Numbered from the stretch's first letter, positions 25,740 through 61,190 are shown. The stretch is 64,000 nucleotides of DNA from Tubulanus polymorphus (GCF_964204645.1 NC_134026.1:17750650-17814649), one strand, 5' to 3'. Translations and numbers: made by a program. The notes: a model not told the origin generated them from the sequence alone.

Positions 25740-26890
25740 ATGAGAAGAAACAGACTGATGTGTGTTAGATTTTAGTAAGGCCTTCGACAAGGTACCCCAC
25801 CAGCGTCTATTGAAGAAACTCGACAACTACGGAATCCAAAGAGCAACTCACAAACGGATGGCTGACTTTCTTTGCGGGAAAGCCCAGGAAGTTATCATGG
25901 AAGGTGCTAAGTCAGCATCAGTTACAGTAGAGTCAGGAGTACCACGGGGTACTGTGTTAGGCCCACTGATGTTTCTCCTTTTTATTGACGACCTACCAGA
26001 CCAAGTCTACTCACGGGTCAGACTTTTTGCGGAGGACTGCCTGTTGTATCACGCTATCAAATGACATGAAATGGGATATCCACATAAACTCAACTGTTGC
26101 CTCTGCTAGCAGGACTCTGGGTTTTGTGATACGTAACCTTCGGAACGCCTTGAAACCACTTAAGGAGGTAGCTTACATGTCACTAGTTAGATCAAAGCTG
26201 GAGTATGCGTCGACCCGTACCACCGAAAGATCATCGAACAACTGGAGAAAGTGCAGCGGAGAGCCGCAAGATTCGTGATCGGAAACTATAAACATACCAG
26301 TAGCGTCACGACAATGCTGGAGGAGCTGAAATGGCCAAGCCTAGCCTCACGGAGCCAAGAAAATCGCACAGCGTTCATAGCCAGAAAAGTAGACAGAATA
26401 GTCTCAGCAATACACAAGGAAAACTACATCACACAAGGATCCTGAAGAACTAGATGGCAGAACGATTGTAAACTGCTACAGTTTAGGACATCGACCAAGG
26501 AGTTCCGAAACTCCTTCCCAAGTACAGTTGTGGACTGGAACATCAGCAGTCAGGAGAAGATCCATGGGATATGTTCTGCCGCCTCAGTACGCACCACCAA
26601 TATACACGCTTCTTCTTGCCAAGAACAGTTGTGGACTGTAACAACAGCAGTCAGGAGAAGATCCATGGGATATGTTCTGCCGCCTCAGTACGCACCACCT
26701 AATCGCACCAATATACACACTTCTTCTTGCCAAGAACAGTTGTGGACTGGAACAACAGCAGTCAGGAGAAGATCCATGGGATAATGTTCTGCTGCCTCAC
26801 TCAGTACGCACCATGTTATCGTATCACCTTCCCCCTGCATCGTTATACGAGAGATTGTGGTTCAGATGCAGTATCCCATGTAGACGTAGA
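25740..26890 (+). pseudogene. Non-LTR retrotransposon (CR1/jockey-like) reverse transcriptase 3' end, dead
   Basis: The frame reads LDFSKAFDKVPHQRLLKKL, SGVPRGTVLGPLMFLLFIDD and LFAEDCLLY, the RT core of non-LTR elements. The catalytic YADD/FADD is FAED here. After YHAIK the sequence jumps to NDMKWDIHIN, so about 70 thumb codons are missing. Further frameshifts lead to the C-terminal QRRAARFVIGNY and FRNSFPSTVVDWN. The 5' part of the element is absent (5' truncation is usual for LINEs). The 3' end contains a ~105-bp unit repeated three times (26522-26790). Confidence 0.85.
26522..26800 (+). repeat. Three ~105-bp direct repeats at LINE 3' end
   Basis: Each unit starts ACAGTTGTGGACTG and contains AGGAGAAGATCCATGGGATA. 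Starts are at about 26522, 26622 and 26731. Confidence 0.8.
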
Positions 26891-27483
26891 TCAAGGAGTA
26901 CAGCCAAGTTTAGTCTAGTACCTAGCCGTTGTTCCTGAAACAACGTCTAGGGCGAAAGTGCTCATATAAGGTTAATTTTCGTCCCTCATTTTGAGGGACG
27001 AGGCTTTGAGCGTCTATTTCACCCCTTAAAACACCATCAACTTTCCTCAAACTGACTGTTCTGTAATCAGATGGAAGTTAACTATTGTTTGTGCCTAAAT
27101 TTGTAATCCTAAGTAGCTTTTAACGATCGTAGTAGCTCAAAACTTTTGACTAGTCGCCTCAAAAAACAGTTGAAGTGAAGCAACATAACAAATATGGCGG
27201 CTTTTCGTGGTGCATGATGGGAGTGTAAATTACAGATTCGAACTTAAACTTGGTGTCAATGCAGATATTATTCTTGTTTTAAATTATTAAGGTTAAAATT
27301 GACCAAAATCTATGCGTTTTATCAACAAAAAATAATATTTAAAGTAATTTTAGAAAGACATATTGAATTTTCACATTTCAAGGTTCCTACAATTCCTGGT
27401 ATCCAGAATTCAAGGACTTTTCAAGGAGTAATTTTCAAAATTCAAGGAGGTTTTTGCAGTCATATATAAGGAAACAAGAAATA

Positions 27484-29572
27484 CTAGGGGTCCAGGGACA
27501 CCATGCCCACTTGGGAAGTGGTTTCAAATGCTCAACAATCTAACAATTTCAATATTCAACGCCCCTGGTGACCATTTACAAAAACCAACGACCTTGAAAC
27601 TCACCAAAATCATAGAACATGTTAGCAGCTACGATTTTGTAATTGATTGTGATAACAAAATATGCCTCGTTACCAATTTAATATGGAAATACTAAGTCAT
27701 TCTACTATTCAACGCCCCCTGGTGACCATATTCAAAACCCAATGACCTCGAAACTCACCACAATCATAGAACATGTCATGAACTACAACTTTGCAATTGA
27801 TCATGGTAACAAAATATGCCTAGGTACCAATATAATAAGGAAATACTAAGTTATTCTACTATTCAACGCCCCCTGGTGACCATATAGAAAAACTAATGTC
27901 CTTAAAACTCGCAGCAATCATAGATGATATCATGAGCTACAACTTTCCAATTGATTAAGGTTACAAAATATGCATAGGTACGAATATAATAAAGAAATGC
28001 GAAGATATTGTATTATTCAACGCCCCCTGGTGGCCATACACGAAATCCAATTACCTTGAAACTAACCACAATCACAGAACACGTTATGAGCTACAACTTT
28101 CTAATTGATTGTGGTAGCAAAATACGCTTAGGTATCAATACAATGTGGAAAAACTTTTTCCCACTTATGAATGAGTACTGGTGACACAAAGATGGCCACC
28201 AATTGCGTCATAATTGGCTGATGAAAAATACCTGTCTCAGGTATAAAACATCCCTTTCCAAAGAATACCCATCACAAATTGCAATGAGAAATGGCAAACC
28301 AGTAGGAAGCTACAGGACTCATAATTCGTGCCAAAATTAACATTTTTGGGCACTAAAAAGGTCATAGGACGGCCATCTTGAGTCCGACCGACCCAATTTT
28401 TGTTATGTTGATGGGCCCTGGGGGGATTCACATATATCCGAAAGATCAAGGTAATTGATCAAAGCGTCTTCAAAATTTCCCTCAAAAAGTTCAAAAATGT
28501 GTAAAAAGTGCTGGCCATCTTGATTCTGACAGGGCCAGTTTTTGGGCTGAAGATGTGTCTAGGGTAGTTAGTTACCTAATCGTTGGTGGTAAGCTTTTTA
28601 TAATCGGATGGGCTTATACCAATGTTAGGGATGACAAGGACCAAAACACGGTTGAAAAAAGTAACACTTCAAAAATATACTTTCTATTCACTTCAGTCCA
28701 CAATTAATGGCTTTATTCACAAACTAACACAGGTACCTTTCGAAATAATCCAATTTTATGTATGTTTCGAGTGATTAATCAACATTATTTTGAGAAATTA
28801 ATTAATTTCTCCACAAATTTCGCCATTGGCCGCCATTTCTCTGTATTGCACATGTGGCATGATAAGTCAAGGGGACCTACAAGGATTTATATAAAACTTC
28901 CAAGACGAAACGACAATTTTTATTTTTGATGGTTTTCCAACTTTTATTTCAAATCTTCGTGTTTTCCATAACAAATAATGAGATAATAAATTTCTGGTAA
29001 AAGAAAAATATGAATAAGTGTTGATTTCTTTATTTTTTTTTAATTTCGTCGTTTCGCTTTGTTAGTTTGTGCTGTTGTCCTGGCCTCAGTCCACAGGTGC
29101 CAGCACCTCCAGTAATTTTCAAAATGGCAGCTGTTGACTGGACGGAAATTTACTCTCACTTTACGGCCGATTTGCACATGGATTAAGATCGTCAGGTGAG
29201 GTGTTATAGGTATCAGACAAACTACGAATCTGTTGTGCGTCGATTACAACAAAAATTAGACAGATATCTTAAGAGACAATGAAATGCCAGGCAAATTACT
29301 CGTCAGTCAAATTGGCTGACGAAGATTTCATACAAAAATGACCTTCCCATTCCTGACTGTGGTTTGTGAAAATATCCGATCGTGAAACTAAACCACAGAG
29401 AGGTTACTGACTATGTCTAGGGTAGATACATGTGTAACCCAAATATCAAGACGTTACCTTGAAGCGTCTTCAAAACTTCCCAAAATAACTGGATTCCGTC
29501 TACGCACGGACGGATGGACGACGGACGAAAAGTGAACGCAATAGCCCGCTGGGACTAAAGTCCCAAGTAAGT
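27484..29572 (+). mobile_element. R1 repeat, copy 2
   Basis: Nearly identical to copy 1, with the same start TAGGGGTCCAGGGACACCA, four internal ~154-bp units and the same GGACGG-rich 3' end. It is split by an 846-bp insertion at 28568-29413. It lies inside the element at 27379-29904. Confidence 0.85.
28568..29413. mobile_element. 846-bp insertion in R1 copy 2 with 12-bp duplication
   Basis: The R1 sequence TGTCTAGGGTAG occurs on both sides (28556-28567 and 29414-29425), while the intact R1 copies have it once. The inserted DNA is AT-rich, without a recognisable ORF; its ends TTAGTTACCT and AGGTTACTGACTA are loosely inverted. Class unknown. Confidence 0.75.
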
Positions 29573-30169
29573 GGGCCAAAAAAGTCGAAAATTCAAAAAC
29601 AAAATCCATGTTTTTCTCAAATTTTGATCAGTTGTTGTGTGTGCCGTTTTGGTTTTACATGTTTAAATGTTTTAAATCTCAAAGTGAAACAACTTTCACT
29701 CACAAGTCACACAATGAAGAATAATAGAATACACTGTCTTCTGAAAAGGACCTTTTGAAAATTTTTAATAGGACTTTCCCAGAATTTAAGGAGTTTCAAG
29801 GAGTTTATGGATATTTCTCAAAATTAAAGGATTTTCAAGGACCTTGAAAAATATATTCAAAAATCAAGGAGTTTTCAAGGATTCAAGGAGTTGTAGGGAC
29901 CCTGCATTTTATTAATTTAGTCTGTATTGGAAATCCCTATAGGCCTAGTGGCAATCAATTCAATTCAAATCAAATCAATAAATTCTCCGGTTCGCGATTT
30001 AAATCATCAAAAATTTTATTACAAAACACGTTTTCAAAGTCAACAAGGAAACTTATTAATTTACTTAAGTACAAAGGTTTGATTTGACACTAAAATCAGT
30101 TGTTGCATTGCAATTAACAGGAGTTAACCTCTCTATATGATACTTTAGCGTCAGACGTTGTAGGGAACC

Positions 30170-31740
30170 GTAACAACGACTGGTATTCAGACTAAGCCAA
30201 GTTTTGACCCTGACCACTTTAACCTTGACCTTTGACCTATTCCTACTACGTATGGGACAAGAAGGGTTGATAGAATTATTATCCCAATATTCATTTCCGA
30301 GAAGGTTTATGTCAAAAAACTAGCCAACCATAACTTTTGACCAATGCCAAGCCCGATACAAACATTTACCCGTACTGTCGGCGTCCACTGGCACTGCCTG
30401 CCTGCCACTTTCTTAAAACTTAAGATTTTGTCTTTCAAAACTAACAACGTAATTTACAACGTAATTTTATTTGTCTCGTGGGTCGTTTACTAAAAACGAC
30501 CCACGAGACAAATGGTTACAGTTCTACAACAAAGCGCCAACGTGAATTACAAGAATTTACCAGTTTACCTTGATTAATTATTCCAGTTCGGTCTAACTAA
30601 CAAATCGTCAATGCTTACATAATTAATGGAAAAGTTCGAAATGGTACGCTAATCGACTAAACCACCACCTGCTGGCGACTCTCCAACTAACTAATTTGTA
30701 AATTAAGAAGCGAATATGAATAACTATGAAAACAATGCTTCAACGATGAATTGGTAAGTCATTCAATTTAGAACTGCACCGAGGAAATAATAAATGGATT
30801 TGTAATAAAAAGGTAACGTTAACGTTATGCTTATATATCTTTTTAGATCAACATTTTTCATCGTTGTTGCTTCAAAGTATCAGTACTCACTCCATATGCA
30901 ACCAATATGAATAACTATAGAAATTGAGCGTTTAGTGAATGAATTTACAATATTAATTTGTAGAATAATGGAATATCAAATGGATTTAACATAATCGTCG
31001 TTGCTTTAAAGAGTTATTACTCTATATGCAACCAATTAGTAGTCATGGTTACAAAACCTCGATTCGAGTTGATTGCTAGGTAGAGGTTTGTTCCCATGCC
31101 TCACCGTAAAATACTATGACGTTGGCGTATAATTCGAACTATTTAAAATGAATATAAGCTGTTAAAAAATCTAGTCCTTACTACCCTTGTAATATTCATC
31201 AAATAAATTGAGTTTCTTGTTCAAAACGCAGAATTTAATTCCATTTAACTAAGTCAAACTTGGAAAATATACTAAACAATAAAACAAAATTTGAATTGAC
31301 AGATCCATGCGTAATTCGTTATAACCATGTCTCTACAAAATTAACAAACGCTATTACCCGATTACTTGAGCCTGCCCTTCTGCCCTGCCCGTGCCTGTTC
31401 AGGTGGTCAAAAACATTATTCTGACCCGGTCACAAATTGGTTTTTATCGACGACAGTACGGTAATGTATTCTTCACCTTTTTAAAAACTTACGTTAAAAT
31501 GTAAAGTGGTTTTGCGTTGCGTTGTGGAATTTTTGGAAGGAAAATTCTAGAATTTCTCTAGTAGCGGAAATTGGCCTCTTTAAAAAATGTTGGCATTTTC
31601 GTCAGGGTATGTGTCAGAAAATTTCTAAGTTATCTTAGATGAGTCAGCTACTGACTGTCACACATGCTCTCCGTGCGACGTTTTGATACGTAATTTTCGT
31701 TAATAATCGGCGGACTAGTCTGAATACCAGTCGTTGTTAC
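30170..31740. repeat. 24-bp inverted repeat pair bounding 1.57 kb
   Basis: GTAACAACGACTGGTATTCA+GACT and its exact complement end at 30170 and 31740. The interior is AT-rich without an ORF. It is nested within the 5.3-kb element, next to its right arm. Confidence 0.65.
30469..30513. repeat. Perfect 20-bp-arm hairpin
   Basis: ATTTGTCTCGTGGGTCGTTT, loop ACTAA, exact reverse complement. Confidence 0.95.
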
Positions 31741-32376
31741 CAATGTGGACTAAATTAATAAAATGTGAAAATTCAATGTGTCTCTCTAAAATTACTCTAA
31801 ATGTTATTTTTTGTTGATAAAACGCATAAATTTTGGTCAATTTTAACCTTGACCTTTGACCTATTCCTGTTTGAAACAAGAATAATATCTGCATTGGCAC
31901 CAAGTTTAAGTTCGAATCCGTCATTCACACTCCCATCATGTACCACAGAAAGCCACCATATTTGTTATGTTGCTTCACTTCAACTGTTTTTTGAGGCGAC
32001 TAGTCAAAAGTTTTGAGCTACTACGATCGTCAAAAGCTACTTAGGATTACAAATTTATGCACAAACAATAGTTAACTTCCATCTGATTATAGAACAATCA
32101 GTTTGAGGTAAGTTGATGGTGTTTTAAGGGGTGAAATAGACGCTCAAAGCCTCGTCCCTCAAAATGAGGGACGAAAATTAACCTTATATGAGCACTTTCG
32201 CCCTAGAGGTTGTTTCACGAACAACGGCTAGGTACTAGACTATCGGCGGACCTACCCTTATTATGCATCCAATTTGTTCAGTGAGGAATTTGCATGCAGA
32301 ATTAAACAACAATTTTTCCTTAAGTTTATTTTGTTTACATTTGAGCAATAGTTTACTCAGCATACCGCTTGTGTAA

Positions 32377-32960
32377 GGCCAAATAAAAAAAATTAGTTGT
32401 TAATCGTCCCCGCCCGACCCTACGAAAAATACCCGACCCAATTTTTTTTTAATTGTGTTCTATTTTGGTTCCAATCGAAAATATTTGCCATAGCTACTGT
32501 TTTATGTCGATTGTAGGACAGTATAGCAGCAAACAAAATTTATCGATCGACGAAGTGCGTTCACTGAATAACAAATTGAAGTAAATATTCGGTTATGGAG
32601 CATACACAGCGTGGATTTCCGGTTGTGGAGTGTATTTAGATCGATTTTAAAATCTTAGTTAATAAAGTTCTATGAATTGAATTGTATTTGTATTACTTGT
32701 GGCGCCACTCTTCCAGTCGCGTGCCTGTTGTGCAAATTGAACAATGCCACTTGTGATAGCTTCAATCGCATGGACGGGTCTTCGAGTCAAAATGAAGAGT
32801 TAAAATAAAAAATGTTTCGATGGAAAACCTGCTTTATTTTATCAATCGTATATCATTTACAACACTCGATCTAAAATAAAAGTTAAAAAAAAAACCTCCC
32901 GCCCTACCCAAGCTTTTTCAAAAAAAGGACGATAAACAACCAATTTTTTTTATTTGGCGC
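32377..32960. mobile_element. TIR element with GGCCAAATAAAAAAAATT ends
   Basis: About 35-bp inverted ends (GGCCAAATAAAAAAAATTAG..AATCGTCC and complement). 584 bp, no ORF. Confidence 0.7.
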
Positions 32961-33022
32961 TCAAGAGACTTTGCTGTGACTTCATCACCTATTCATTAGC
33001 ATAACAAAACAATGTAGGTGGC

Positions 33023-33360
33023 TTTCATTACCCGTAGTGTGTATCAGTTTTCACAACCTGTCAATTACAATTTCCAATGAAAATCTGTCTCTTCAAATAT
33101 TCAGTAAGCATTTTCTCAAAGATCATACACTCACTCACCTTTTCCAAAATATGCCAATAACAACAAAGTTTGTAGATTATTTTCAAATAGGGATTGGTTC
33201 CGTCAAACACACCTCACGTATAAACCAGAGCCAAAAGCAACTGAAGCGTCTGTCGATTCTGATCTTCGCGTTATCTTGGTTTAAACGTGTACTGTGGGAT
33301 TGTTGTCTCTATTATGTGGCAGCACAACGTGGCAACTGATACACACTTCCGGTAATGAAA
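33023..33360. mobile_element. 338-bp TIR element, TTTCATTACC ends
   Basis: 27-bp inverted ends: TTTCATTACCCGTAGTGTGT at left and ACACACTTCCGGTAATGAAA at right. The ORF inside is not a gene. Confidence 0.7.
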
Positions 33361-34078
33361 GTAAGGCCTATAACGCGTATTGATTATTAACGAAATTACG
33401 AACCAAAATGTCACCCGGAGAGCATGATGTGTGACACACAGTAGAAAGAACAGCCCTGTATTAAATGCTTAAAAATTAACCTAGTCTTTAGGCACCTTAG
33501 AGTTATTCTAAAATTCTCGCTCAGAAGTTATGAGATTTTTAAGATCTCAAAATGGCTAGATTTTTAATATTTTTTATGTATCTTTATACTTTTTTTATTT
33601 AGGTTATTATGCGTAATTGATTTCTAGCCCTATTTGATAATTTGATAAAATTTTACAAAATCTGTAAGAGTAATATGCTAAAGAATTAATTATTTAAGTA
33701 GATTCTATTCATCCCTACCCAGTGAATATGTATGTAAGTCAAAATATATCTTTTATAGGCCTTATTTTCCGAAAAGCATGTGCACTTTTTTACTAAAATT
33801 ATGACATCACCTGACTGTCCATACATCAACAAAATTTGAACAACAAAAAACTGCTTCAAAACGATGTTAGAATTATATAGCCTACTTGGTTCTCAAAAGC
33901 ACATACTGGTATACTTAGAAAACAGCCTAATCTTTCGATTATCCGTGGTAAGCAATACTTAGTGTCATGTTTCGATCCATAAGACAATGAAAAAAGATTG
34001 TACTTCTGAAATGGTGGACCACGGACCTCCGTTCTGGGTAAAATTTGATAGCGTTCTCCTCATTAGTTTTTAGTTCAG
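33361..34078. other. Intergenic, nothing recognised
   Basis: AT-rich, no coding or repeat structure seen. Confidence 0.45.
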
Positions 34079-34092
34079 GTTACTAAGGTAAC
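34079..34092. promoter_or_regulatory. Candidate RFX X-box
   Basis: GTTACTAAGGTAAC is two RFX half-sites (GTTACT and GGTAAC) with the canonical 2-nt spacer (compare GTTGCCATGGCAAC). CAPSL is linked to ciliated cells, where RFX factors act. It lies 2.4 kb before the CAPSL ATG, so it matters only if a non-coding first exon lies nearby. A chance match is possible. Confidence 0.3.
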
Positions 34093-34146
34093 TTGAGTCA
34101 CCACCAGTGACTGTGTGAACTGATGAAAATCTCAGTATAGTTAACA

Positions 34147-34253
34147 AATAAAAACCCACTGTAGATTTGTAGAAACAGTTTATTTCCTAACAGTTTTGAG
34201 GTCAAAACTAAACCTCAACTTCAGAGGAACAAAAAATACAGTGGGTTTTTATT
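34147..34253. mobile_element. 107-bp MITE, AATAAAAACCCACTGTA ends
   Basis: 17-bp perfect inverted ends. A direct repeat TCACCACCAGTG lies at 34098-34109 and 34253-34264 around the region. Confidence 0.7.
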
Positions 34254-35814
34254 CACCACCAGTGCTGCAGTCACATCTCTCCATTGTAGTCTGTCCATTG
34301 CCAGAGGGCCGGTGTTTTCATTACCGGTATATGTACCATATTCTCCCAGGCAAGCGCCCTCTCTGCTGTTAACGCCCCCCACCTGTTCTTTGGAGATGAA
34401 GGAAACTCCATGTATGTAAAATGCATTTTTAACATTTAACTTGATTTACGCTTGCTAAGTGACAAATGAACCCACTAAGCTTTAGCCGTTCTTCTTGACC
34501 TCACAACTTGTTAGAGTCGTTACTAGCCGACGTTGGAGTCGTTACTAGCCGGATCAGGTCGGGTCAATCACAGCGCTTCTAACAAACAACATTAGGTTTC
34601 CATGGAATTTCCAGGTAAATGGACCAATCAACGAACACGTAGCGAACGCAGAAGTATTGTCGCGTGTTGATATATGACGTCATGCGCAAAAGCGCCAGTA
34701 ATGAAATTGCCTGTAGTGAGGCCAGGGGGTACGCACCGCACCGCTAGCAAGCAAGCGAGGATGTCTTCAAACGGGAACTACGAGCAATCATCTCGTGCTC
34801 GTAGAAGTTAGTGTATCTCCAGCCATTCCGCATTTTCCCAATCAAAACTGTTTGACTTTTTCCCAATCTGGGTCAAAAAATTTCCAAAACCGGTAGAATG
34901 ACAAATTGTAAATTTGAAAAATGGCCTGCTAAGCTTCCCCCAATCATCTCATTAAAATTATCAACACCTTATCCTGGCCACAGCTCAGCAGGATGTCATA
35001 ATTTTCACTGAAACCATCGCACAAATGCTGTTGAATTGCACCATTTTCCTGCGGATTTTTCAAAATTTTCTAAATGGTGTTTACCAAGGATCTCCGTGGT
35101 AAACGCCCTCTGGGTCTCTTGCCAAAAATTACAAATTATTAAGGGGGCACTTGTCCGGGAGTATACGGTACTTCAAACTTTCAAATCAGTTAGAGACAGT
35201 ATTTGATTTGCAAATAGGTTTCATTATTAATATGCCGACTCGCGTTCAGATATATTAAGGGCTTTGAACTCACAACTTATCTTCAAACCACGAGTACTTC
35301 AGCAATGGGGTACCGGCAACGTTACTGTGGTAAAGCAAAATTCCAACATTATCCGCCAGGTTTGCTAGAGTACAAAACAACGTCAACGCTGGATTTCTTC
35401 TCCAACTCAATTAAAATCTAATAAATTTCTCAAATTCAATGCATGATGTATGAAAATCGTGCCACATAGACTAATCAAGAGTTTTTTTTTATGCATGATT
35501 TGCCTAATTTTTGGATTGGAAGACCGAAAATCGAGATTAGTTTAAGTTACTTTAAAATGAACTAATTTTGATCAAGTTTGTCTGATATCTCAGTGGCGCC
35601 ATCTGAGAAGATAGCTGGTGTGCCGCTTTTCCATTCAATGAAATTTAGAAGGAGGCTGAAACCCTGGAATTCCCTGATATCATACTAGGGAATCCTGAAG
35701 GTAGCCTACTCCCAAAAATAAGCCAACCACAGCGATTCTGGTGGAGGATACCCCTGGGAAAGCCACTAGGCGTGAATCAGCAGCAGAGAATGAATGGATG
35801 GCAGCATGGATTGC
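34254..35814. other. CAPSL upstream region with one dispersed repeat
   Basis: 34497-34732 is an inverted, diverged copy of 10517-10725 (shares TAACGACTC/GAGTCGTTA and GGCGCTTTTG words). The rest shows no coding exon. Confidence 0.5.
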
Positions 35815-36146
35815 ATAGTTCCCACAGGCCAGGGGAATTGAGAAAAACTAGGGAATTTTGAAATGATAATTCCCAGTTTGAAAATATTTTGGAATTTGAA
35901 AGTTTTGAAGTTTTCCTCAAATCAGGGAAATATTTGGCAAATTCATTAATATTTCATGTCAGTATTGTTATTTGCCAAGGGAAACTTTCTTCAGCGATTT
36001 CCCTTGAAAATTACCTATGGATCAACCAGTCACCACTCAAATGTTGACTGTAGCATGATGGTATCTGTTCATTTCCATTTGGAAAAATTGAAAAAACACC
36101 CATGAAATACTTAGGAAGTTTTAATTTATGTTAATGCAGGAACCAT
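35815..36146 (+). mobile_element. MITE copy, ATRGTTCCCACAG ends
   Basis: About 330 bp matching 38070-38374 in the same orientation (shared CTTTCTTCAGCGATTTCCCT and CAGCATGATGGTATCTGTTC-like words). Its ends are inverted (GTTCCCAC.. and GGAACCAT) but eroded. Confidence 0.7.
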
Positions 36147-36434
36147 GGAATTCCACTGAATTACAGGATGGGGCTTAGGACTACGATTCGTACAAATAAT
36201 TTCAATACGGATTTATTGCAAGTTACAGAATTATTAATGCAAAAAACCCATTAGGCCTATCAAGCCACATTTTGCTACTAGGTTTTACTTAACAAAACCG
36301 TATGGGGTACCATATATTAGGGGACATCCAGGGACGAGGGTATCCTTCAGGCTCATAGGCCTGTGGATGAAAGGAAGACTAGGAGCTCTGTTAAATGTTT
36401 CTACTATTATTAATAAAGAATAATTTTCTTACAG

Positions 36435-58867
<22,433 letters not shown>

Positions 58868-59336
58868 ACTATCAGCTCCCAGGTGCGAGAATTTCTGTGT
58901 AATCAAATGAACTTTAGATTTCACTGAATCTTTCACATTATCCAACATATCGTAATGTCATCTAAATGACTGAAAATCGCGGTTTCAGATTATGTGTTAT
59001 TGACCATAATTTATGTACTGTGTGCCTTCTGGTGGGGAAGACGGATCTGGAAAATTTAATGTATTAAGTAAATGGGGGTGTCATCAGGACCATAGGGAGC
59101 AACGGGTGCGAATGTCCGGTTTAGAATTTTACTTTCAACCAGACAAGAACTGACAAAACATATATCGATACTCTAGGTTTCCTCAGCAGGATTTGATCAT
59201 CTTAAAATCAATTATTTTTCCATATTTTAGAAGCAGGTAATTTTTTTCTGCTTACGTAATTTTTCGAAAATCTCTGGACCTCAGACTTCAATGCTCAGTA
59301 ATCTCAGCTAAACCGACATTATCGTTACTGCAATTA

Positions 59337-59504
59337 CAGTGGAACCTCATTATAACAAACTCTGATACAACTATTCATCGAATATAACAAATACAGAATT
59401 TTGTCCCAAGTAAGAAATTTAACTAATTTCATACTGGATACTGGAACGAACTAATGGTTATAACGAGCATATTTTCTGGCCCTCGCTGTAATGAGGTTTC
59501 ACTG
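59337..59504. mobile_element. pogo/Tigger-like MITE, TA duplication
   Basis: CAGTGGAACCTCATTATAAC and its near complement ending GAGGTTTCACTG, flanked by TA on both sides; 168 bp. Confidence 0.85.
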
Positions 59505-61190
59505 TAGTTCCATTATTCCATACATTCGAGGCGCCTTAAAAAATCCTGGTGACACCCTTGTGAAATGTGGCTGAAAAACTATTTATTTGAATGAATAGGC
59601 AAACTTTTTGGCTGTCCTGAATCATTATACACGCCTTCATTTTACACTGACTCCAGAATTATGTATTATAAAACCATGCCATCCTGTAGAATTACTCATT
59701 GGCTGCTTTCTATTTAATTTCAACGTTATCTGCCAAAGGTGCGTAAGCGTAGCTACAGTCATTGTCCATTCTTCTCGTTGGCAAATTCTCTACTTAATAG
59801 CTGGTATGGGAAACTAGCTCTATAGGTTTAGGTTAGTTTGCACAAAGGTTGTCAAATTTTGATCATAGGAACCAAAATCCATAAACACTGGTCTTTGAAT
59901 TTTTGGTGGCATAATACGATTTACAAATGTACTTAAACATGTTACTTCGTATTAAAAACCAAAACCTCTTTCGACATTTCTGAGTTAGATTTAACACTTG
60001 GAGTAAAAATAAGTTTCTTATTATTCAAGCTTCTTCAAATTTTAATTCAGTAATGTCGAATTGGGTCCTGTTAACATCATACATTCTTTGAACAAGTGGC
60101 CAGACTATATTAGATTTGTTATGTAGATATTAATATTTTTTTTATGAACTGATTGAGTCCTGCTTGTAAATCTTTGATTGCCAAATGACTGTTACATTCC
60201 TGTACTGTACTGGAAAATACCAAGTCGGCAGATTCTGATTTAGCAGGACAATAGGCAATTTTCAGGGCAATTTAGTTGACGGTAAATCCACCTATCAAGT
60301 TTGGCAGTTGAAGAATATCTATTACCTTTGAGTCATCCGAATTCAGTCTCCCAACACTTTATGTCACCGGTGACCGAATCGGCTAGTGTGTCAAGCTATG
60401 GCAATTATACGCCTATTAACTGGCCGATGACAGTTCTCCAATGGTTCATGTGATAGCAAAATGGCGACTAGATCTTTAAGGGGTGGTGCTAGCATCTGGT
60501 TATGTCACAACAGCGATGAACTCAAGACGCCCGATGGCGTCACATAATGTCTTAGCTACTCTACGTGACCAAATCACTGAGAAAATCCCCTGTGACTGAA
60601 TCACCAACTCAGTCACCAGCTGTGATGATTGCCTAGTGAGTCCGTGCTTTTTGTTAATGACCTGAAATGTCAATTTTATAATTTTCATGAGTTACATTCA
60701 TAATTTTGATGAAATAGAGGGATTTTGTACTTGTGTTAAATTGTCACACAGAAAGAATTGCTGGTATTACTTGTAGAAACACTTGTATTTTCAAAGGTAA
60801 CCATGAAAGGCCTTTTAATTTCTTGATTTTCTGTCTTGATTACATCAAGTCTTATCAAATCTATGTATGCTACATCATTCATTTCATTAGTTAATGATTT
60901 TGTAAGTAGTAAGTAGTATAATGTCACATTAAGGGTAGCATACTTTAGTACTAACTGATGGTTTATAGAATTTATTCATATCATTATCATACAATAAACC
61001 TCATGTATAAAAGTTGGATATTTCGGAACTGGCTGAATTTCTCTGGCCCAAATAGCTGATGATTCTTAACATATGCGATTTTAATGTAAATTTACCAAAA
61101 TATTAAGAAGAAACTTCGACTGCGACCTTTTATCCGACTTATGCGAGGTTTGCTATTGAGGTGATTGTGCATGTACATTTATTAGCACGG
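59505..61190. other. Downstream of CAPSL, nothing recognised
   Basis: No exon with splice support on either strand. Contains a short fragment GACTTATGCGAGGTTTGC (about 61136), like the end of the MITE at 17659-17903. Confidence 0.4.

Larger units (their letters stand above)
27379..29904. mobile_element. Nested TIR element, CAAGGTTCCTAC...GTAGGGACCCTG
   Basis: It inserted into the left arm of the 5.3-kb element with a 5-bp duplication CATTT (27374-27378, 29905-29909). The intact right arm shows the uninterrupted site as CACATTTTATTAATTT. Both ends carry AAGGACTT/TTCAAGGAG words. It carries R1 copy 2 inside. A relative is at 62868-63215. Confidence 0.82.
26912..32241. mobile_element. 5.3-kb composite element with ~480-bp terminal inverted repeats
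   Basis: Left arm 26912-27378 (continuing at 29905-29932 after a nested insertion) and right arm 31732-32241 are inverted copies starting AGTCTAGTACCTAGCCGTTG. Both hold the small hairpin CGTCCCTC..GAGGGACG. The inside carries no transposase, only nested repeats and AT-rich sequence. No flanking duplication was resolved. A non-autonomous long-TIR (foldback-type) transposon is likely. Confidence 0.8.

Noticed and set aside
26530-26938. ORFs with TTAVRRRSMGYVLPPQ repeats
   Set aside because: They arise from the triplicated LINE 3' end, not from a gene.
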